A stretch of DNA of 64,000 nt from Streptomyces sp. NBC_01197 (GCF_036010505.1 NZ_CP108569.1:1302001-1366000), one strand, 5' to 3'; numbered from the stretch's first letter, positions 51,520 through 61,067 are shown. The notes: generated by a model not told the origin, from the sequence alone. Numbers and translations are program-made.

Positions 51520-52092
51520 TCACCGCGAGGAGAGCCGGAAGTGCATCCGTCCGAAGCCGACCGAGTCACCGTCGCTGACCACGACCGCGCCGGTGACCCG
51601 GTCTCCGTTCACGGTCGTGCCGTTGGCCGAGCCGAGGTCGCGCAGCACCCATACCCCGGCCTCCACGCCGAGTTCGGCGTGCATCCGCGACACCGTCTCG
51701 TGGTTCAGCCGCAGGCCGTTGACCGGGTCGCGGCCGATGCGCAGCGGGTAAGGGCCGGGCGCGGGCAGCAGCAGCTTCGGCAGCCGCTCGGCGGCCCAGG
51801 CCCTGCGTATACGGCCGGGGAAGGCCGACGCCCGGCCCACCGCGCCCAGCAGCCGCTGCGACCAGCCGGTCCCGCTCTCCAGGTCCGCGGTGAGAGCGGC
51901 CAGCTCGTCGGACCTGCGGGCCGCCAGGGCCAGTTCCATCCGGCGTACGAAGGTGTCGTGCGAGAGCTTGCCCTGGACCGCGCCCTCCTTGAGCACGCCG
52001 ACCACCCGGTCGCGCTCGGCGTCGGACAGCCTGACAGGAGCAGCCGTGTGTGGCGGCTCATGGGCGGGCGCCGGGGACTCTGAAGAGGACAT
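51520..52092 (-). CDS. DUF1707-FHA domain protein
   Basis: A 190-residue protein from ATG 52092. Residues about 20-75 are a DUF1707/SHOCT-like N-terminal helical domain (VRLSDAERDRVVGVLKEGAVQGKLSHDTFVRRMELAL). Residues about 110-190 are a forkhead-associated domain with PLRIGRDPVNGLRLNHETVSRMHAEL and LRDLGSANGTTVNGDRV, the phosphothreonine-binding residues (R, S-R-x-H, N-G) all present. It should bind a phosphorylated partner of a Ser/Thr kinase, none of which is in the window. Convergent with treY. Confidence 0.9.
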   Translation of the reverse strand: MSSSESPAPAHEPPHTAAPVRLSDAERDRVVGVLKEGAVQGKLSHDTFVRRMELALAARRSDELAALTADLESGTGWSQRLLGAVGRASAFPGRIRRAWAAERLPKLLLPAPGPYPLRIGRDPVNGLRLNHETVSRMHAELGVEAGVWVLRDLGSANGTTVNGDRVTGAVVVSDGDSVGFGRMHFRLSSR

Positions 52093-52219
52093 CACAGGGT
52101 TGATTGTCAGTCGGACCCGATCGAGGTGTCCAGGGGCTCCCGGGTTTGCGATATCCATGTGACCAGGCCGGACGCCGATTGTTACGGTCTGCGGACATCC
52201 CCCTTTCCCAGGAGCCGAA

Positions 52220-53182
52220 TTGCCCGCGAAGCCGCACGGCAACGAGCTGGTGATCCGCCCGTTGACCGGGCCGGACGAGCTCGCCCTCTTCCGTGCCCTG
52301 CCCTACGTCCTCGACCATGAACTCGCCGACGACCTCGCGGGCGGTCTGCGCCGTCCCGAGTGGATGTGGGTGGCGCTGCGCGGCGACCGCGTACTGGCGC
52401 GGGCGGCCTGGTGGGCTCCGGCGCCCGGCGCCGCCCCGTACACCCTCGACTTCTTCGATCTGGACGACAGCCTGCCCGAGCCGGAGCGCGGCGAGACCGG
52501 CGTACGGCTGCTGGAGACGGCGATGGCGCGGCTCTTCCCCGCCGGGGCCGAGCGCCCCGAGTACGGCCGGTTCATCCCGCCGGACTGGCGCACGGACCCG
52601 GTCGCCCGCGACGTGGTCGATGCGCGGATGCGGGCGGTGGAGCGGACCGGTGCGCGGCTGCTGGTCGAGCGGCTGCGGCTGGAGTGGACCCCCGGAGCGT
52701 CGGCGCCCCCGGCGCCCGGCGGCCGGCTGGCGTTCCGTGCTGTGCGCGGCCGGGAGGATCTCGTCTCGCTGATGACGCTGGTCGCCGAGGGTTCACTCGA
52801 CGCGCACACCCGGGCCTCGATGGAGACCGGGCTGAGTGCGCGTGCGGTGTCCGATGCGCAGTACGACGAGGAGCTGGCGGGCTACCGGAGCCCGGACGGC
52901 TGGTGGCGGATCGCGGAGCTGCCGGACGGGGATCCGGTCGGCTTCGTGATCCCCGCGCGCAACAACTACAACGCGATCATCGCGTACATCGGGGTCGTGC
53001 CCGCCCACCGGGGGCACGGGTACGTCGATGAGATCCTCGCCGAGGGGACCCGGATTCTCGCCGGCCAGGACGTGCCCCGGATCCGTGCGTCGACGGACGT
53101 CGGCAACGTCCCGATGGCGCGGGCCTTCGAGCGGGCCGGCTATGTCAACTTCGGCCGGGCGGTCGACATGGTGTGGGAGTGA
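52220..53182 (+). CDS. GNAT family acetyltransferase (two GNAT-like halves)
   Basis: A 320-residue protein. TTG 52220 with CAGGAG 5 bases upstream is the only start that includes the N-terminal domain (KPHGNELVIRPLTGPDELALF). The C-terminal half is a typical GNAT with AYIGVVPAHRGHGYVDEILAEGTRIL (R-G-x-G) and STDVGNVPMARAFERAGYVNFGRAVDM. The N-terminal half (WMWVALRGDRVLARAAWWAPAPG) resembles a degenerate GNAT. Acceptor unknown. The TTG start would give weaker translation. Divergent from the FHA gene. Confidence 0.82.
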   Translation: MPAKPHGNELVIRPLTGPDELALFRALPYVLDHELADDLAGGLRRPEWMWVALRGDRVLARAAWWAPAPGAAPYTLDFFDLDDSLPEPERGETGVRLLETAMARLFPAGAERPEYGRFIPPDWRTDPVARDVVDARMRAVERTGARLLVERLRLEWTPGASAPPAPGGRLAFRAVRGREDLVSLMTLVAEGSLDAHTRASMETGLSARAVSDAQYDEELAGYRSPDGWWRIAELPDGDPVGFVIPARNNYNAIIAYIGVVPAHRGHGYVDEILAEGTRILAGQDVPRIRASTDVGNVPMARAFERAGYVNFGRAVDMVWE

Positions 53183-53202
53183 CCTGATCCGCCCGGGGCG
53201 TC

Positions 53203-54315
53203 CTACGGGTTGGAGCCGACGCCCGCGGCTTCGCCGAGCCAGTCCAGGCGGCGCTGCTGCTCGGGCGGGATGGTGGCGTCCTCGCCGCGCGGGCCGACGT
53301 TGAGCAGCAGATTGCCGCCGTCGGACCTGACGGTCGCGAGCAGCGCGGCCAGCGCGTCACGGCTGATGAAGGAGCCGTCGCCCGAGTTCCGGTTGTAGCC
53401 GAAGCTGTGGTCGATGCCGCGGGTGATCTCGAAGGGGTCGGGGCCGGTGTAGCGGGAGTACTCCGGTGTCCTGAAGTCGTAGTACGGCGGCTTCTTGGGT
53501 ACGAAGCCCTCGTCGCTGACGACCGTGCGGCGCTCCCAGCTGTTGTACGCGGCCCGCAGACCGGGCACCCGCAGCGCCCGCCACAGGGGTGTGTACGGGT
53601 AGAGCCGGTCGTTGACGACGCCGTGCGGGACGGTGAACCGGTAGTACTCCACCAGGCTGCGGATCCCGGCGCGCCCCGCGGGCCAGGCGATGTCGTTCCA
53701 GAGGATGTCCGGGTGGTAGCGCCTGATCAGCTCCCGCAGCTGGGCGTCCGCGTAGGCCGGGTAGGCGCCGCGCGGGACGGCGGCGACGGTGTCGGCGCCG
53801 GTCGCGATGGGGCGCGGCTGGAACGTCCAGTCGAGGCCGCCCGAGTAGTAGATACCGAAGCGCAGCCCCTCGGCTCTGACCGCTTCGGCGAACTCACCGA
53901 CGACGTCGCTCGGGGTGTGCCAGCCGGTGCGGTGCGGATTGCGCACCTCCGACGGCCAGAGGCAGTAGCCGTCGTGGTGCTTGGCGACGAGGACCGCGTA
54001 ACGGGCCCCGGCCGCGCGGAAGCGGCGCGCCCAGTCCGCCGGGTCCCAGCCGCTCAGTGCGTCCGCGAAGTCCCCGCCGAAGGCCGTGTACGGGCGGCTG
54101 CCGTAGGTCTCGCGGTGGTGTGCGGAGACCGGGCTGCCGGGGAAGCGCAGGGAGTTCTCGTACCACTCGCCGTACGAGGTCCAGCCGAGGTGTGCGCGCC
54201 CTGCGGGGTCGTACGGCGGAGCCCACCCCGGCACGGACGCGGGTGTCCAGTGCACGAAGATCCCCAGCTGAGCCTGTTGCCACCACGGAGCGACCATGGT
54301 TGAAGTATTGATCAT
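53203..54315 (-). CDS. Alpha-L-fucosidase (GH29)
   Basis: A 370-residue glycoside hydrolase from ATG 54315. GH29 features are WWQQAQLGIFVHWTPASVPGW, GARYAVLVAKHHDGYCLWPSEV, GIYYSGGLDWTF, the nucleophile region YHPDILWNDIAWP (Asp) and, near the end, LLATVRSDGGNLLLNVGPRGEDATIP. It lacks a signal peptide, so it acts on imported fucosides. It begins inside the stop of the upstream GH1 gene (ATGA), which makes translational coupling very likely. It has no C-terminal F5/8 or CBM domain that larger members have. Confidence 0.9.
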   Translation of the reverse strand: MINTSTMVAPWWQQAQLGIFVHWTPASVPGWAPPYDPAGRAHLGWTSYGEWYENSLRFPGSPVSAHHRETYGSRPYTAFGGDFADALSGWDPADWARRFRAAGARYAVLVAKHHDGYCLWPSEVRNPHRTGWHTPSDVVGEFAEAVRAEGLRFGIYYSGGLDWTFQPRPIATGADTVAAVPRGAYPAYADAQLRELIRRYHPDILWNDIAWPAGRAGIRSLVEYYRFTVPHGVVNDRLYPYTPLWRALRVPGLRAAYNSWERRTVVSDEGFVPKKPPYYDFRTPEYSRYTGPDPFEITRGIDHSFGYNRNSGDGSFISRDALAALLATVRSDGGNLLLNVGPRGEDATIPPEQQRRLDWLGEAAGVGSNP

Positions 54316-55691
54316 TCCTGGGGGTGTTCGTAAGGGCGCCCGGCCTGTGAACTGCGGATCACCTCGCGGTACCACCGGTAGGAGTCCTTCGGGGTGCGCC
54401 GCATCGTCTCGTAGTCCACGTGGACCAGTCCGAACCGCTGGGCGTTCCCCTCGATCCACTCGAAGTTGTCGGTGAGCGACCAGGTGAAGTAGCCCCGGAC
54501 GTCGACGCCCTCGGCCATGGCCGCGTGCAGGGCGCGCAGATGGCCGTCGAGGAAGTCGATCCTGCGGGAGTCCCGGAGGCCGTCGTAGCTGCAGCCGTTC
54601 TCGGTGATGTAGAGCGGCGGCAGCCGGTCGCCGTAGCGGCTCTCCAGCTGGATCAGCATGTCGCGCAGCCCGTCGGGCACCACCGGCCAGCCGAAGTCGG
54701 TGACGTCGTACCCGTCTATCTCCCTGAGCCCGAAGGGCAGTTCGGGCGGTATGCCGAACCCGGCGAAGGTGTCGAGGGCCTGCGGGGCCGGCGCGCCGAC
54801 GAGGGTGGGGTTGTAGTAGTTGACCCCGTACCAGTCGAGCGGGGCCGAGATGGTCTCCAGGTCTTCGGCGACCGGTCCCGGCATCAGGGCCGCGAAGTTC
54901 TCGTCGGGGTAGGCGCCGGTGAGGAGCGGGTCGGCGAACAGCCAGTTGGAGAGCGTGTCGTAGAGCCCGGCCCCGAACCGGTCCTCCTCGCTCTCACCCG
55001 CCGTCCATACCGGGGTGTGCGAGACGGCGATCCCGATGTTCGAGGCCCCGGCCGCGCGCAGCGCCCCGACGGCGAGTCCGTGCGCGAGCAGCTGGTGATG
55101 GGCGGCGGGCAGCGCGTCGAAGAGCAGTTTCTTGCCGGGGGCGTGCTCGCCCAGCGCGTAGCCGAGGAGCGTCACCTCGGCCGGTTCGTTGATGGTGATC
55201 CACATCGGGACCCGGTCGGCGAGACGTTCGGCGACGGCGCCCGCGTAGTCGGCGAAGCGGTACGCGGTGTCGCGGTTGAGCCAGCCGCCGCCCTGTTCGA
55301 GTGCGAGCGGGGTGTCCCAGTGGTAGAGCGTCGGCGCGGGGGTGATGCCCCGGCCGCACAGCTCGTCGACGAGCCGGTCGTAGAAGTCCAGACCCGCCGG
55401 GTTGAGGGCGCCCGAGCCGTCCGGGACGACGCGCGGCCAGCTCACCGAGAAGCGGAAGGCCCCGGCGCCGAGCCCGGCGAGCAGCGCCACGTCCTCGCGG
55501 TAGCGGTCGTAGAAACCGGTGCCGAGCGAGCCGTCGGCGCCGTCCTTGATACGGCCGGGCCGGGCGGCGAAGGCGTCCCAGCCGGACGGTCCCTTGCCGT
55601 CGGTACCCGCCGCGCCCTCGGTCTGGAAGGCGGAAGCGGAGGCACCCCACAGGAAACCGGGCGGGAAGGCGGGCAGTGGCGGAATCCTCAT
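54312..55691 (-). CDS. Beta-glucosidase (GH1)
   Basis: A 459-residue GH1 enzyme. The barrel begins FPPGFLWGASASAFQTEGA; the acid/base is in WITINEPAEVTLLGYALG and the nucleophile in PPLYITENGCSY, and DVRGYFTWSLTDNFEWIEGNAQRFGLVHVDY is the aglycone/GH1 signature near the C-terminus. No signal peptide, so cytosolic. It heads a two-gene unit with the GH29 fucosidase and is divergent from treZ with 115 bases between them. No importer or regulator (e.g. LacI) is next to it. Confidence 0.93.
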   Translation of the reverse strand: MRIPPLPAFPPGFLWGASASAFQTEGAAGTDGKGPSGWDAFAARPGRIKDGADGSLGTGFYDRYREDVALLAGLGAGAFRFSVSWPRVVPDGSGALNPAGLDFYDRLVDELCGRGITPAPTLYHWDTPLALEQGGGWLNRDTAYRFADYAGAVAERLADRVPMWITINEPAEVTLLGYALGEHAPGKKLLFDALPAAHHQLLAHGLAVGALRAAGASNIGIAVSHTPVWTAGESEEDRFGAGLYDTLSNWLFADPLLTGAYPDENFAALMPGPVAEDLETISAPLDWYGVNYYNPTLVGAPAPQALDTFAGFGIPPELPFGLREIDGYDVTDFGWPVVPDGLRDMLIQLESRYGDRLPPLYITENGCSYDGLRDSRRIDFLDGHLRALHAAMAEGVDVRGYFTWSLTDNFEWIEGNAQRFGLVHVDYETMRRTPKDSYRWYREVIRSSQAGRPYEHPQE

Positions 55692-55806
55692 GGATCGGGA
55701 CCCTAATGGCCCGAGTGCGCTCGCTCCAGCCCCTGATCTTGTCAAGATGAGACCCGGAGAGACGACCTGCGCGACCCAGTCCCGACGACACGACCGAGGG
55801 GAAGCT

Positions 55807-57552
55807 GTGCTGTTCGAGGTGTGGGCACCGGAGAAGAGCGAAGTCACGCTGGAGCTGGCCGGGCGGGAGCTGGCCATGGAACGTGATCCGCTGCGGGCGG
55901 GCTGGTGGGCCGTCACGGCGGATGCCGCGGACGGGGACCACTACGGCTTCCGGCTCGACGGCGGCCCTGTGCTGCCCGACCCGCGCTCGCGGCGTCAGCC
56001 CGCGGGGCCCGACGGCCTGAGCGCCGTCGTCGTGCACGACGCGTACCAGTGGCACCAGGAGTGGCCGGGTCTGGCCCTGCCGGACGCCGTGCTGTACGAG
56101 CTGCACGTCGGCACCTACACCCCCGAGGGCACCTTCGAAGCGGCGGCCGGGCGGCTGGGCCATCTGGCAGCGCTGGGCGTCACCCATGTGGAGCTGATGC
56201 CGGTCTGCCCCTTCCCCGGCCGGCACGGCTGGGGGTACGAGGGGGTCTCGCTGTGGGCGGTGCACGAACCGTACGGGGGCCCGGTCGGTCTCAAGCGCTT
56301 TGTCGACGCGGCTCACGAGCACGGGCTGGGGGTTGTGCTGGACGTGGTCCACAACCACCTCGGCCCGTCCGGCAACCATCTGCCGTCCTACGGCCCGTAC
56401 TTCACCGACACCCACCACACCCCGTGGGGCTCGGCGGTCAACCTGGACGCGCCCGGCTCCGACGAGGTCCGGGCGTTTCTGCTGGGGAGCGCGCTGGCCT
56501 GGCTGCGCGACTACCGGATCGACGGGCTGCGGCTTGACGCCGTCCACGCGCTCGCCGACGGGCGGGCGCTGACCTTCCTGGAGGAGCTGTCCGCCGCCAC
56601 CGACGCGCTCTCGGCCGGTCTCGGGCGGCCGCTCTTCCTGATCGCCGAGTCGGATCTCTGCGATCCCCGGACGACGACCCCGCGCGAGGCGGGCGGACTT
56701 GGCGTGCACGCCCAGTGGAACGACGACTTCCACCACGCCCTGCACACCGCGCTGACCGGTGAATCCCAGGGCTACTACGCGGATTTCGCCCGCGCGCCGC
56801 TGGCCGCCCTGGCCAAGACGCTCACCCGGGTCTTCTTCCACGACGGCACGTACTCGACGTTCCGCGGCCGGAGCCACGGCCGCCCGGTGCACCGCGCGTC
56901 GACGCCCGCGCACCGCTTCGTCGGCTTCTCGCAGACCCATGACCAGATCGGCAACCGGGCGCTCGGCGACCGGCTCTCGGCGGCCCTGTCCCCCGGTCTG
57001 CTGGCGTGCGCGGCGACCCTGGTGCTCACCGGGCCGTCCGTGCCGATGCTCTTCATGGGCGAGGAGTGGGGGGCCGCCACTCCGTGGCAGTTCTTCACCG
57101 ACCACACCGATCCGGACCTGGCGGAGGCCGTAAGGAACGGCCGGCGCCGGGAGTTCGCCGAGCACGGCTGGGCGGAGGAGGACATCCCCGATCCGCAGTC
57201 GCCCGCCACCAGGGAGCGGTCCTGTCTGAACTGGGGCGAGCTGGACGGCGGCCACCACTCGCGGCTGCTCGCCTGGTACCGCGAACTGGTCGCGCTGCGC
57301 CGCACCTGCCCCGACCTGGTCGACCCGGATCTGGCCGGGGTCAAGGTGGCGTACGACGAGGACGCCCGGTGGCTGGCGCTCCGCAGGGGCGATCTGCGGA
57401 TCGCGGTCAACCTCGGCGCCGAGGCGGCCAGGATCCCGCTGAACGGGCGCGGCGGCCGGATCCTGGCCTCCTGGGAGCCGGTCCGGCCGCCGGGCCCCGA
57501 CGGTCTGCTCCTGCTGCCGCCGGAATCATGTGTCGTACTGACGGATTCGTAG
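55807..57552 (+). CDS. treZ: Malto-oligosyltrehalose trehalohydrolase
   Basis: A 581-residue GH13_10 enzyme releasing trehalose from TreY products. GTG 55807 with GAGGGG just upstream. N-terminal beta-domain (FEVWAPEKSEVTLELAGREL), then VELMPVCPFPGRHGWGYEGV, DVVHNHLGPSGNHLPSYGPY, nucleophile in DGLRLDAVHAL, acid/base in FLIAESDLCDP, FSQTHDQIGNRALGDR. C-terminus GPDGLLLLPPESCVVL. Length normal. Divergent from the GH1-GH29 pair, which interrupts the usual treY-treZ adjacency. Confidence 0.95.
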   Translation: MLFEVWAPEKSEVTLELAGRELAMERDPLRAGWWAVTADAADGDHYGFRLDGGPVLPDPRSRRQPAGPDGLSAVVVHDAYQWHQEWPGLALPDAVLYELHVGTYTPEGTFEAAAGRLGHLAALGVTHVELMPVCPFPGRHGWGYEGVSLWAVHEPYGGPVGLKRFVDAAHEHGLGVVLDVVHNHLGPSGNHLPSYGPYFTDTHHTPWGSAVNLDAPGSDEVRAFLLGSALAWLRDYRIDGLRLDAVHALADGRALTFLEELSAATDALSAGLGRPLFLIAESDLCDPRTTTPREAGGLGVHAQWNDDFHHALHTALTGESQGYYADFARAPLAALAKTLTRVFFHDGTYSTFRGRSHGRPVHRASTPAHRFVGFSQTHDQIGNRALGDRLSAALSPGLLACAATLVLTGPSVPMLFMGEEWGAATPWQFFTDHTDPDLAEAVRNGRRREFAEHGWAEEDIPDPQSPATRERSCLNWGELDGGHHSRLLAWYRELVALRRTCPDLVDPDLAGVKVAYDEDARWLALRRGDLRIAVNLGAEAARIPLNGRGGRILASWEPVRPPGPDGLLLLPPESCVVLTDS

Positions 57553-57587
57553 GGGCCCGTCACCGGTGAGGTGGTGCGGGCCGGCGG

Positions 57588-58712
57588 CTACTCGACGATC
57601 GCCAGCTCGCGCCGGGTGGTGTTCAGCCGCCGCCCGCCGTCCCCGGTGACGGTGACGATGTCCTCGATCCGCACACCGAAGCGGCCGGGGAGGTAGATGC
57701 CGGGCTCGACGGAGAAGCACATACCGGGCACCAGCGGCTGCTCCTCGCCCTCGATCATGTACGGGGGCTCATGGGTGGTGACACCGATGCCGTGGCCGGT
57801 GCGGTGGATGAACTGCTCACCGTACCCGGCTTCGGTGATGATCGCGCGCGCCGCCCGGTCGATCTCCTGGCAGGCGACGCCGGGACGTACCGCCCGGCAG
57901 CCCGCGTCCTGCGCCTCCCGGACGATGTCGTGCACCCGCTGCTCCTCGGCGTCCGGGGCGCCGACGTGGACGGTGCGGGAGGTGTCGGAGCCGTACCCCT
58001 CCTTGAGCCCGCCGAAGTCCAGGACGACCATGTCGCCGGTTTCGATGACCCGTTCGCCCGCCTCGTGGTGCGGGTTGGCGCCGTTCGGGCCGGAGCCGAC
58101 CACCGTGAAGTCCACCTGTGAGTGCCCGAACTGCCGCAGCAGCGCGGCCAGATCGGCGGCGACATCGGTCTCCCTGCGCCCGGAGAAACGGACCTTGAGG
58201 ATCTCCTCGTACGTCGCGTCGGCCGCGGCGCCCGCCGCGCCGAGGCGCGCCAGCTCGGGCGCGTCCTTCACGGCGCGCAGCATCGGCAGGGCCTCCGTCA
58301 GTGACTGGTAGGAGCTGTCGGGCAGGGCGCGCTGGAGCCCGAGCAGATGCATCGCCCAGCCGTTGTCGCTGACCGCGAACCGGCCGTCGGGGCTGAGGAG
58401 CGCGGCGGTGATGCCGTACGGATCCTTCCCGTCCGTCCAGTCGAGGAGGGTGAGCGCGGGTGCGCCGACGGCGTGCTCCGCGTCCGCGGCCTCCAGCGTC
58501 GGTACGACGAGGACCGGGTCCTGCCCCGGGGTGATGACGAGCATGGTCATCCGCTCGGTGGCGGCGGTCGGCCGGTAGCCGGTGAGATGGACGAGGTCGG
58601 GGCCGGGGGCGACGAGCACTCCGGCGAGTCCGGCGTCCGCCGCGCTCTGTGCGGCACGGGCCATACGGGCGCGGTAGTCGTCGGCGGTGAACGGTACGGG
58701 TTCGGTGGACAT
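57588..58712 (-). CDS. M24 family metallopeptidase (Xaa-Pro aminopeptidase type)
   Basis: A 374-residue peptidase from ATG 58712. The N-terminal creatinase-like domain (GLAGVLVAPGPDLVHLTGYRPTAATERMTMLVI) precedes the pita-bread catalytic domain with the dimetal ligands MVVLDFGGLKEGYGSDTSRT (two Asp), HRTGHGIGVTTHEPPYM (His), MCFSVEPGIYLPGRFG (Glu) and RIEDIVTVT (Glu). It should be a cytosolic aminopeptidase P or prolidase homologue. Convergent with treZ, 35 bases apart. Confidence 0.92.
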   Translation of the reverse strand: MSTEPVPFTADDYRARMARAAQSAADAGLAGVLVAPGPDLVHLTGYRPTAATERMTMLVITPGQDPVLVVPTLEAADAEHAVGAPALTLLDWTDGKDPYGITAALLSPDGRFAVSDNGWAMHLLGLQRALPDSSYQSLTEALPMLRAVKDAPELARLGAAGAAADATYEEILKVRFSGRRETDVAADLAALLRQFGHSQVDFTVVGSGPNGANPHHEAGERVIETGDMVVLDFGGLKEGYGSDTSRTVHVGAPDAEEQRVHDIVREAQDAGCRAVRPGVACQEIDRAARAIITEAGYGEQFIHRTGHGIGVTTHEPPYMIEGEEQPLVPGMCFSVEPGIYLPGRFGVRIEDIVTVTGDGGRRLNTTRRELAIVE

Positions 58713-58930
58713 GGCCCCATCCTGCCGGGCCGCGTCCGGAGACGCGACGGGGTGTTCACCGCACCGACCGGGTTGAGCCGCGGTGCATAGGGTGGCGGGT
58801 AGTGGACAGTAATCCACCCTTCCCTGCGGGTGGTTCAGAGCTGCGGTGCCGCGGGGCCAGACGGCGTGCTCAAGAGACGCGGTCATGGGTTCCTCCCGGA
58901 TCGCGGGCGGTCAGGGTGTGCGAGCGGCCG

Positions 58931-60073
58931 TCACTCGGCTCCCGGGCCGCCTGAGAAGAACGCGACCATCTGCTCAAGACCGTGCTCGCCGAACATGGTC
59001 CGGAGATTTTCGGCAGACTCGGCGGCCGAGACTTCGCTGCGCGGGAAGAGCGCCTCCTCGTACGTGGCCAGGGCGGCCTCGATGTCGCCGGGGTGGGCGG
59101 CGATGGCCCGGCCGAGTTCGGCGCCGTCGAACATGGCCAGGTTGGCGCCCTCTCCGGCGAAGGGGGACATCACATGCGCGGCGTCGCCCAGGAGCGTCAC
59201 ACCGGGGACGTGGCCCCAGCGGTGCCCTATGGGCAGCGCGTGGATGCGCCGGGGAACCAACGGCCCGTCGGCGTCGGCGATCAGGCCGCGCAGGTCCTCG
59301 TCCCAGCCGTCGAAGTGCGACAGGACCGCGGACTTCGCGGCGGGGCTGTCGCTGAAGTCGATGGTGTCGAGCCAGTCCTCACCGGTCTTCAGCGCGGTGT
59401 AGACGTGGAGGCTGCCGTCGGCCTCCCGGTGGGCGAGGATGCCTCGCTGGTCGCCGAGGCAGATGAAGAAGCCTCCGCCGATGACGGCGGCGCTGCGCGG
59501 GTGGCGGGTCTCGGCGTCGTGCAGGTCGGCCTCGACGAACGAGATGCCGGTGTAGGCGGGCATCGCGTCCGACAGCAGCGGCCGCACACGCGACCAGGCG
59601 CCGTCGGCGCCGATCAGGAGGTCGGTAGTGATCGTGGACCCGTCGGTGAACGTCACCTCGTGGCGGCCGCCGTCGAGAACCTGGGCGCCCGTCACCTTCC
59701 TGCCCCAGCGGATCGTTCCGGCCGGCAGGGAGTTCAGGAGCAGATCGCGCAGGTCTCCCCGGTCGACCTCAGGGCGGCCCCTGTCCTTGTCGTCCTCTTC
59801 GGACACGTGGACGGTCCCGTCGGGTCCGAGCAGGCGCATGGCCTGACCGCCCTCGTGAATGATCTTGCGGAAGTCCTCGTACAGTCCGGCGGCATGTAAC
59901 GCCTTCTGACCGTTCTCGGTGTGGATGTCGAGCATGCCGCCCTGGGTGCGGGCCTCCGCGGAAGCCTCCAGCTCGAAGATGGCCGACTCGATGCCGTTGA
60001 CGTGCAGAACCCTGGCAGCGGTGAGGCCCCCGAGACCTCCGCCGATGATCGCGATGGGGTAATGGGTGCTCAT
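58931..60073 (-). CDS. FAD-dependent monooxygenase (Tet(X)-like group)
   Basis: A 380-residue class A flavoprotein monooxygenase. FAD motifs: IAIIGGGLGGLTAARVLHVNG (GxGxxG), LLIGADGAWSRVRPLL (DG motif) and LLGDAAHVMSPFAGEGANLAMFDGAELGRA (GD motif). The N-terminal GGMLDIHTENGQ matches the Tet(X)/related branch, but this is a large family with many substrates, so tetracycline inactivation is not implied. ATG 60073 with GGAGG upstream. A palindrome matched to that of the TetR gene lies about 125 bases upstream, so repression by that TetR is likely. Confidence 0.88.
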   Translation of the reverse strand: MSTHYPIAIIGGGLGGLTAARVLHVNGIESAIFELEASAEARTQGGMLDIHTENGQKALHAAGLYEDFRKIIHEGGQAMRLLGPDGTVHVSEEDDKDRGRPEVDRGDLRDLLLNSLPAGTIRWGRKVTGAQVLDGGRHEVTFTDGSTITTDLLIGADGAWSRVRPLLSDAMPAYTGISFVEADLHDAETRHPRSAAVIGGGFFICLGDQRGILAHREADGSLHVYTALKTGEDWLDTIDFSDSPAAKSAVLSHFDGWDEDLRGLIADADGPLVPRRIHALPIGHRWGHVPGVTLLGDAAHVMSPFAGEGANLAMFDGAELGRAIAAHPGDIEAALATYEEALFPRSEVSAAESAENLRTMFGEHGLEQMVAFFSGGPGAE

Positions 60074-60196
60074 CAGGTCCTCCATGGGGATGGTCGTGCG
60101 GGAGAGCGAACCGCGCGGCAAAAAGGGGCGACCGCGCGGTGCTGGGCGTGCGGCCGGCTCCGGTGAGAGCAGCCTGTGTGGACCCCTCCAACGTAG

Positions 60197-60223
60197 CGAA
60201 CATGTTCGTTGCGAACAAGTTCA
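60197..60223. promoter_or_regulatory. TetR-type operator upstream of the monooxygenase
   Basis: CGAACATGTTCG at 60197-60208 is a perfect 12-bp palindrome and CGAACAAGTTCA at 60212-60223 a second, imperfect copy. The same CGAAC-N2-GTTCG pattern occurs at 61082-61093 in front of the TetR gene. The remainder of the 298-base gap (60074-60371) shows nothing else. Confidence 0.75.
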
Positions 60224-60371
60224 GGCACGGGGGTGCAGGGCTCCTCGCGGCCGGCCGGCCGACGGCATCAGCGGGCATCCCGCCCCGAGCGCAGGGCCCA
60301 GGCCGGTATATGACCTGTTCGGCGGGGACGGGCGGTGGCTTGCTTCGGGTGTGGAGGGACGAGAGGGCGGT

Positions 60372-61067
60372 TCAGCCCTCGGCCCCGGGAACCGGGGTGT
60401 GGAGAATCCCATTGATCACCACGTTGAAGCCCCAGGACATGCGGCTCTCCTCCGACCCGCCGAGCAGGGCAGGAAGATGCGCCTTGATCGCGGGATGAGT
60501 GGCCTCGCCCACCTCGTTCACAGCTCGTGCCAAGGCGTTCCAGTCGTCCTGGCTCGTGGGGTCGTGCTGCTGCGTCCCATGCTCCGCGGCGCATGCCGTG
60601 GCGTGCTGGAGCAGCTTGTCGACGCCCCAGGCCACGCGCTCCGGGGCCGCACCACTGCGGGCGAGCAGCTCCAGGAGACGCTCCACGAGATTCAGGTAGT
60701 TGGCGCCACTGGGGCGCGCGACGAGAGCCGAGCGGGCCAGCTGCGGATGCTCGAACAACACGTAGGTGTAGGAGACCAGGACCGCGGTCAGCTGATCGCG
60801 CCAGCCGGCTCCGGCGTCGTCGCCGGTCAGGTCGACCTCACCGAGCAGGGCATCCAGGATGGCCGCGTGCAACTCGGCGGTATTGGCGACGTATACGTAC
60901 AGCGAGGCGGCGCCGGTGTCGAGTTCCTGCGCCAGTCGGCGCATTGTCACCTTCTCCAGCCCTTCAGCGCGCATGGTCCGCACGGCGGTATCAACGATTC
61001 CCCGCCGGGTCAGGGCAGGCTTGGACGGGCGCTCGCGGCGGCTGACCGGTTCTCTTCTGGCAGTCAT
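60372..61067 (-). CDS. TetR family regulator, probable repressor of the monooxygenase
   Basis: A 231-residue regulator from ATG 61067. HTH: LTRRGIVDTAVRTMRAEGLEKVTMRRLAQELDTGAASLYVYVANTAEL at residues about 19-66. The ligand domain contains LVERLLELLARSGAAPERVAWGVDKLLQ and resembles the TetR(C)-type C-terminal domain (of the TetR class that binds drug-like molecules). Palindromes of one sequence stand in front of it and in front of the monooxygenase, so it likely controls both. A second start at 61097 would extend it through the operator and is unlikely. Confidence 0.88.
   Translation of the reverse strand: MTARREPVSRRERPSKPALTRRGIVDTAVRTMRAEGLEKVTMRRLAQELDTGAASLYVYVANTAELHAAILDALLGEVDLTGDDAGAGWRDQLTAVLVSYTYVLFEHPQLARSALVARPSGANYLNLVERLLELLARSGAAPERVAWGVDKLLQHATACAAEHGTQQHDPTSQDDWNALARAVNEVGEATHPAIKAHLPALLGGSEESRMSWGFNVVINGILHTPVPGAEG

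Noticed and set aside
57554..57582. Bidirectional terminator between treZ and the M24 peptidase gene
   Set aside because: Outer arms GGCCCG/CGGGCC pair, but the stem has mismatches and there is no T-run on either strand; not firm enough to list.
58931..60073. Tetracycline resistance gene tet(X)
   Set aside because: FAD motifs fit the broad group, but substrate residues cannot be judged by eye and the family has many other substrates.
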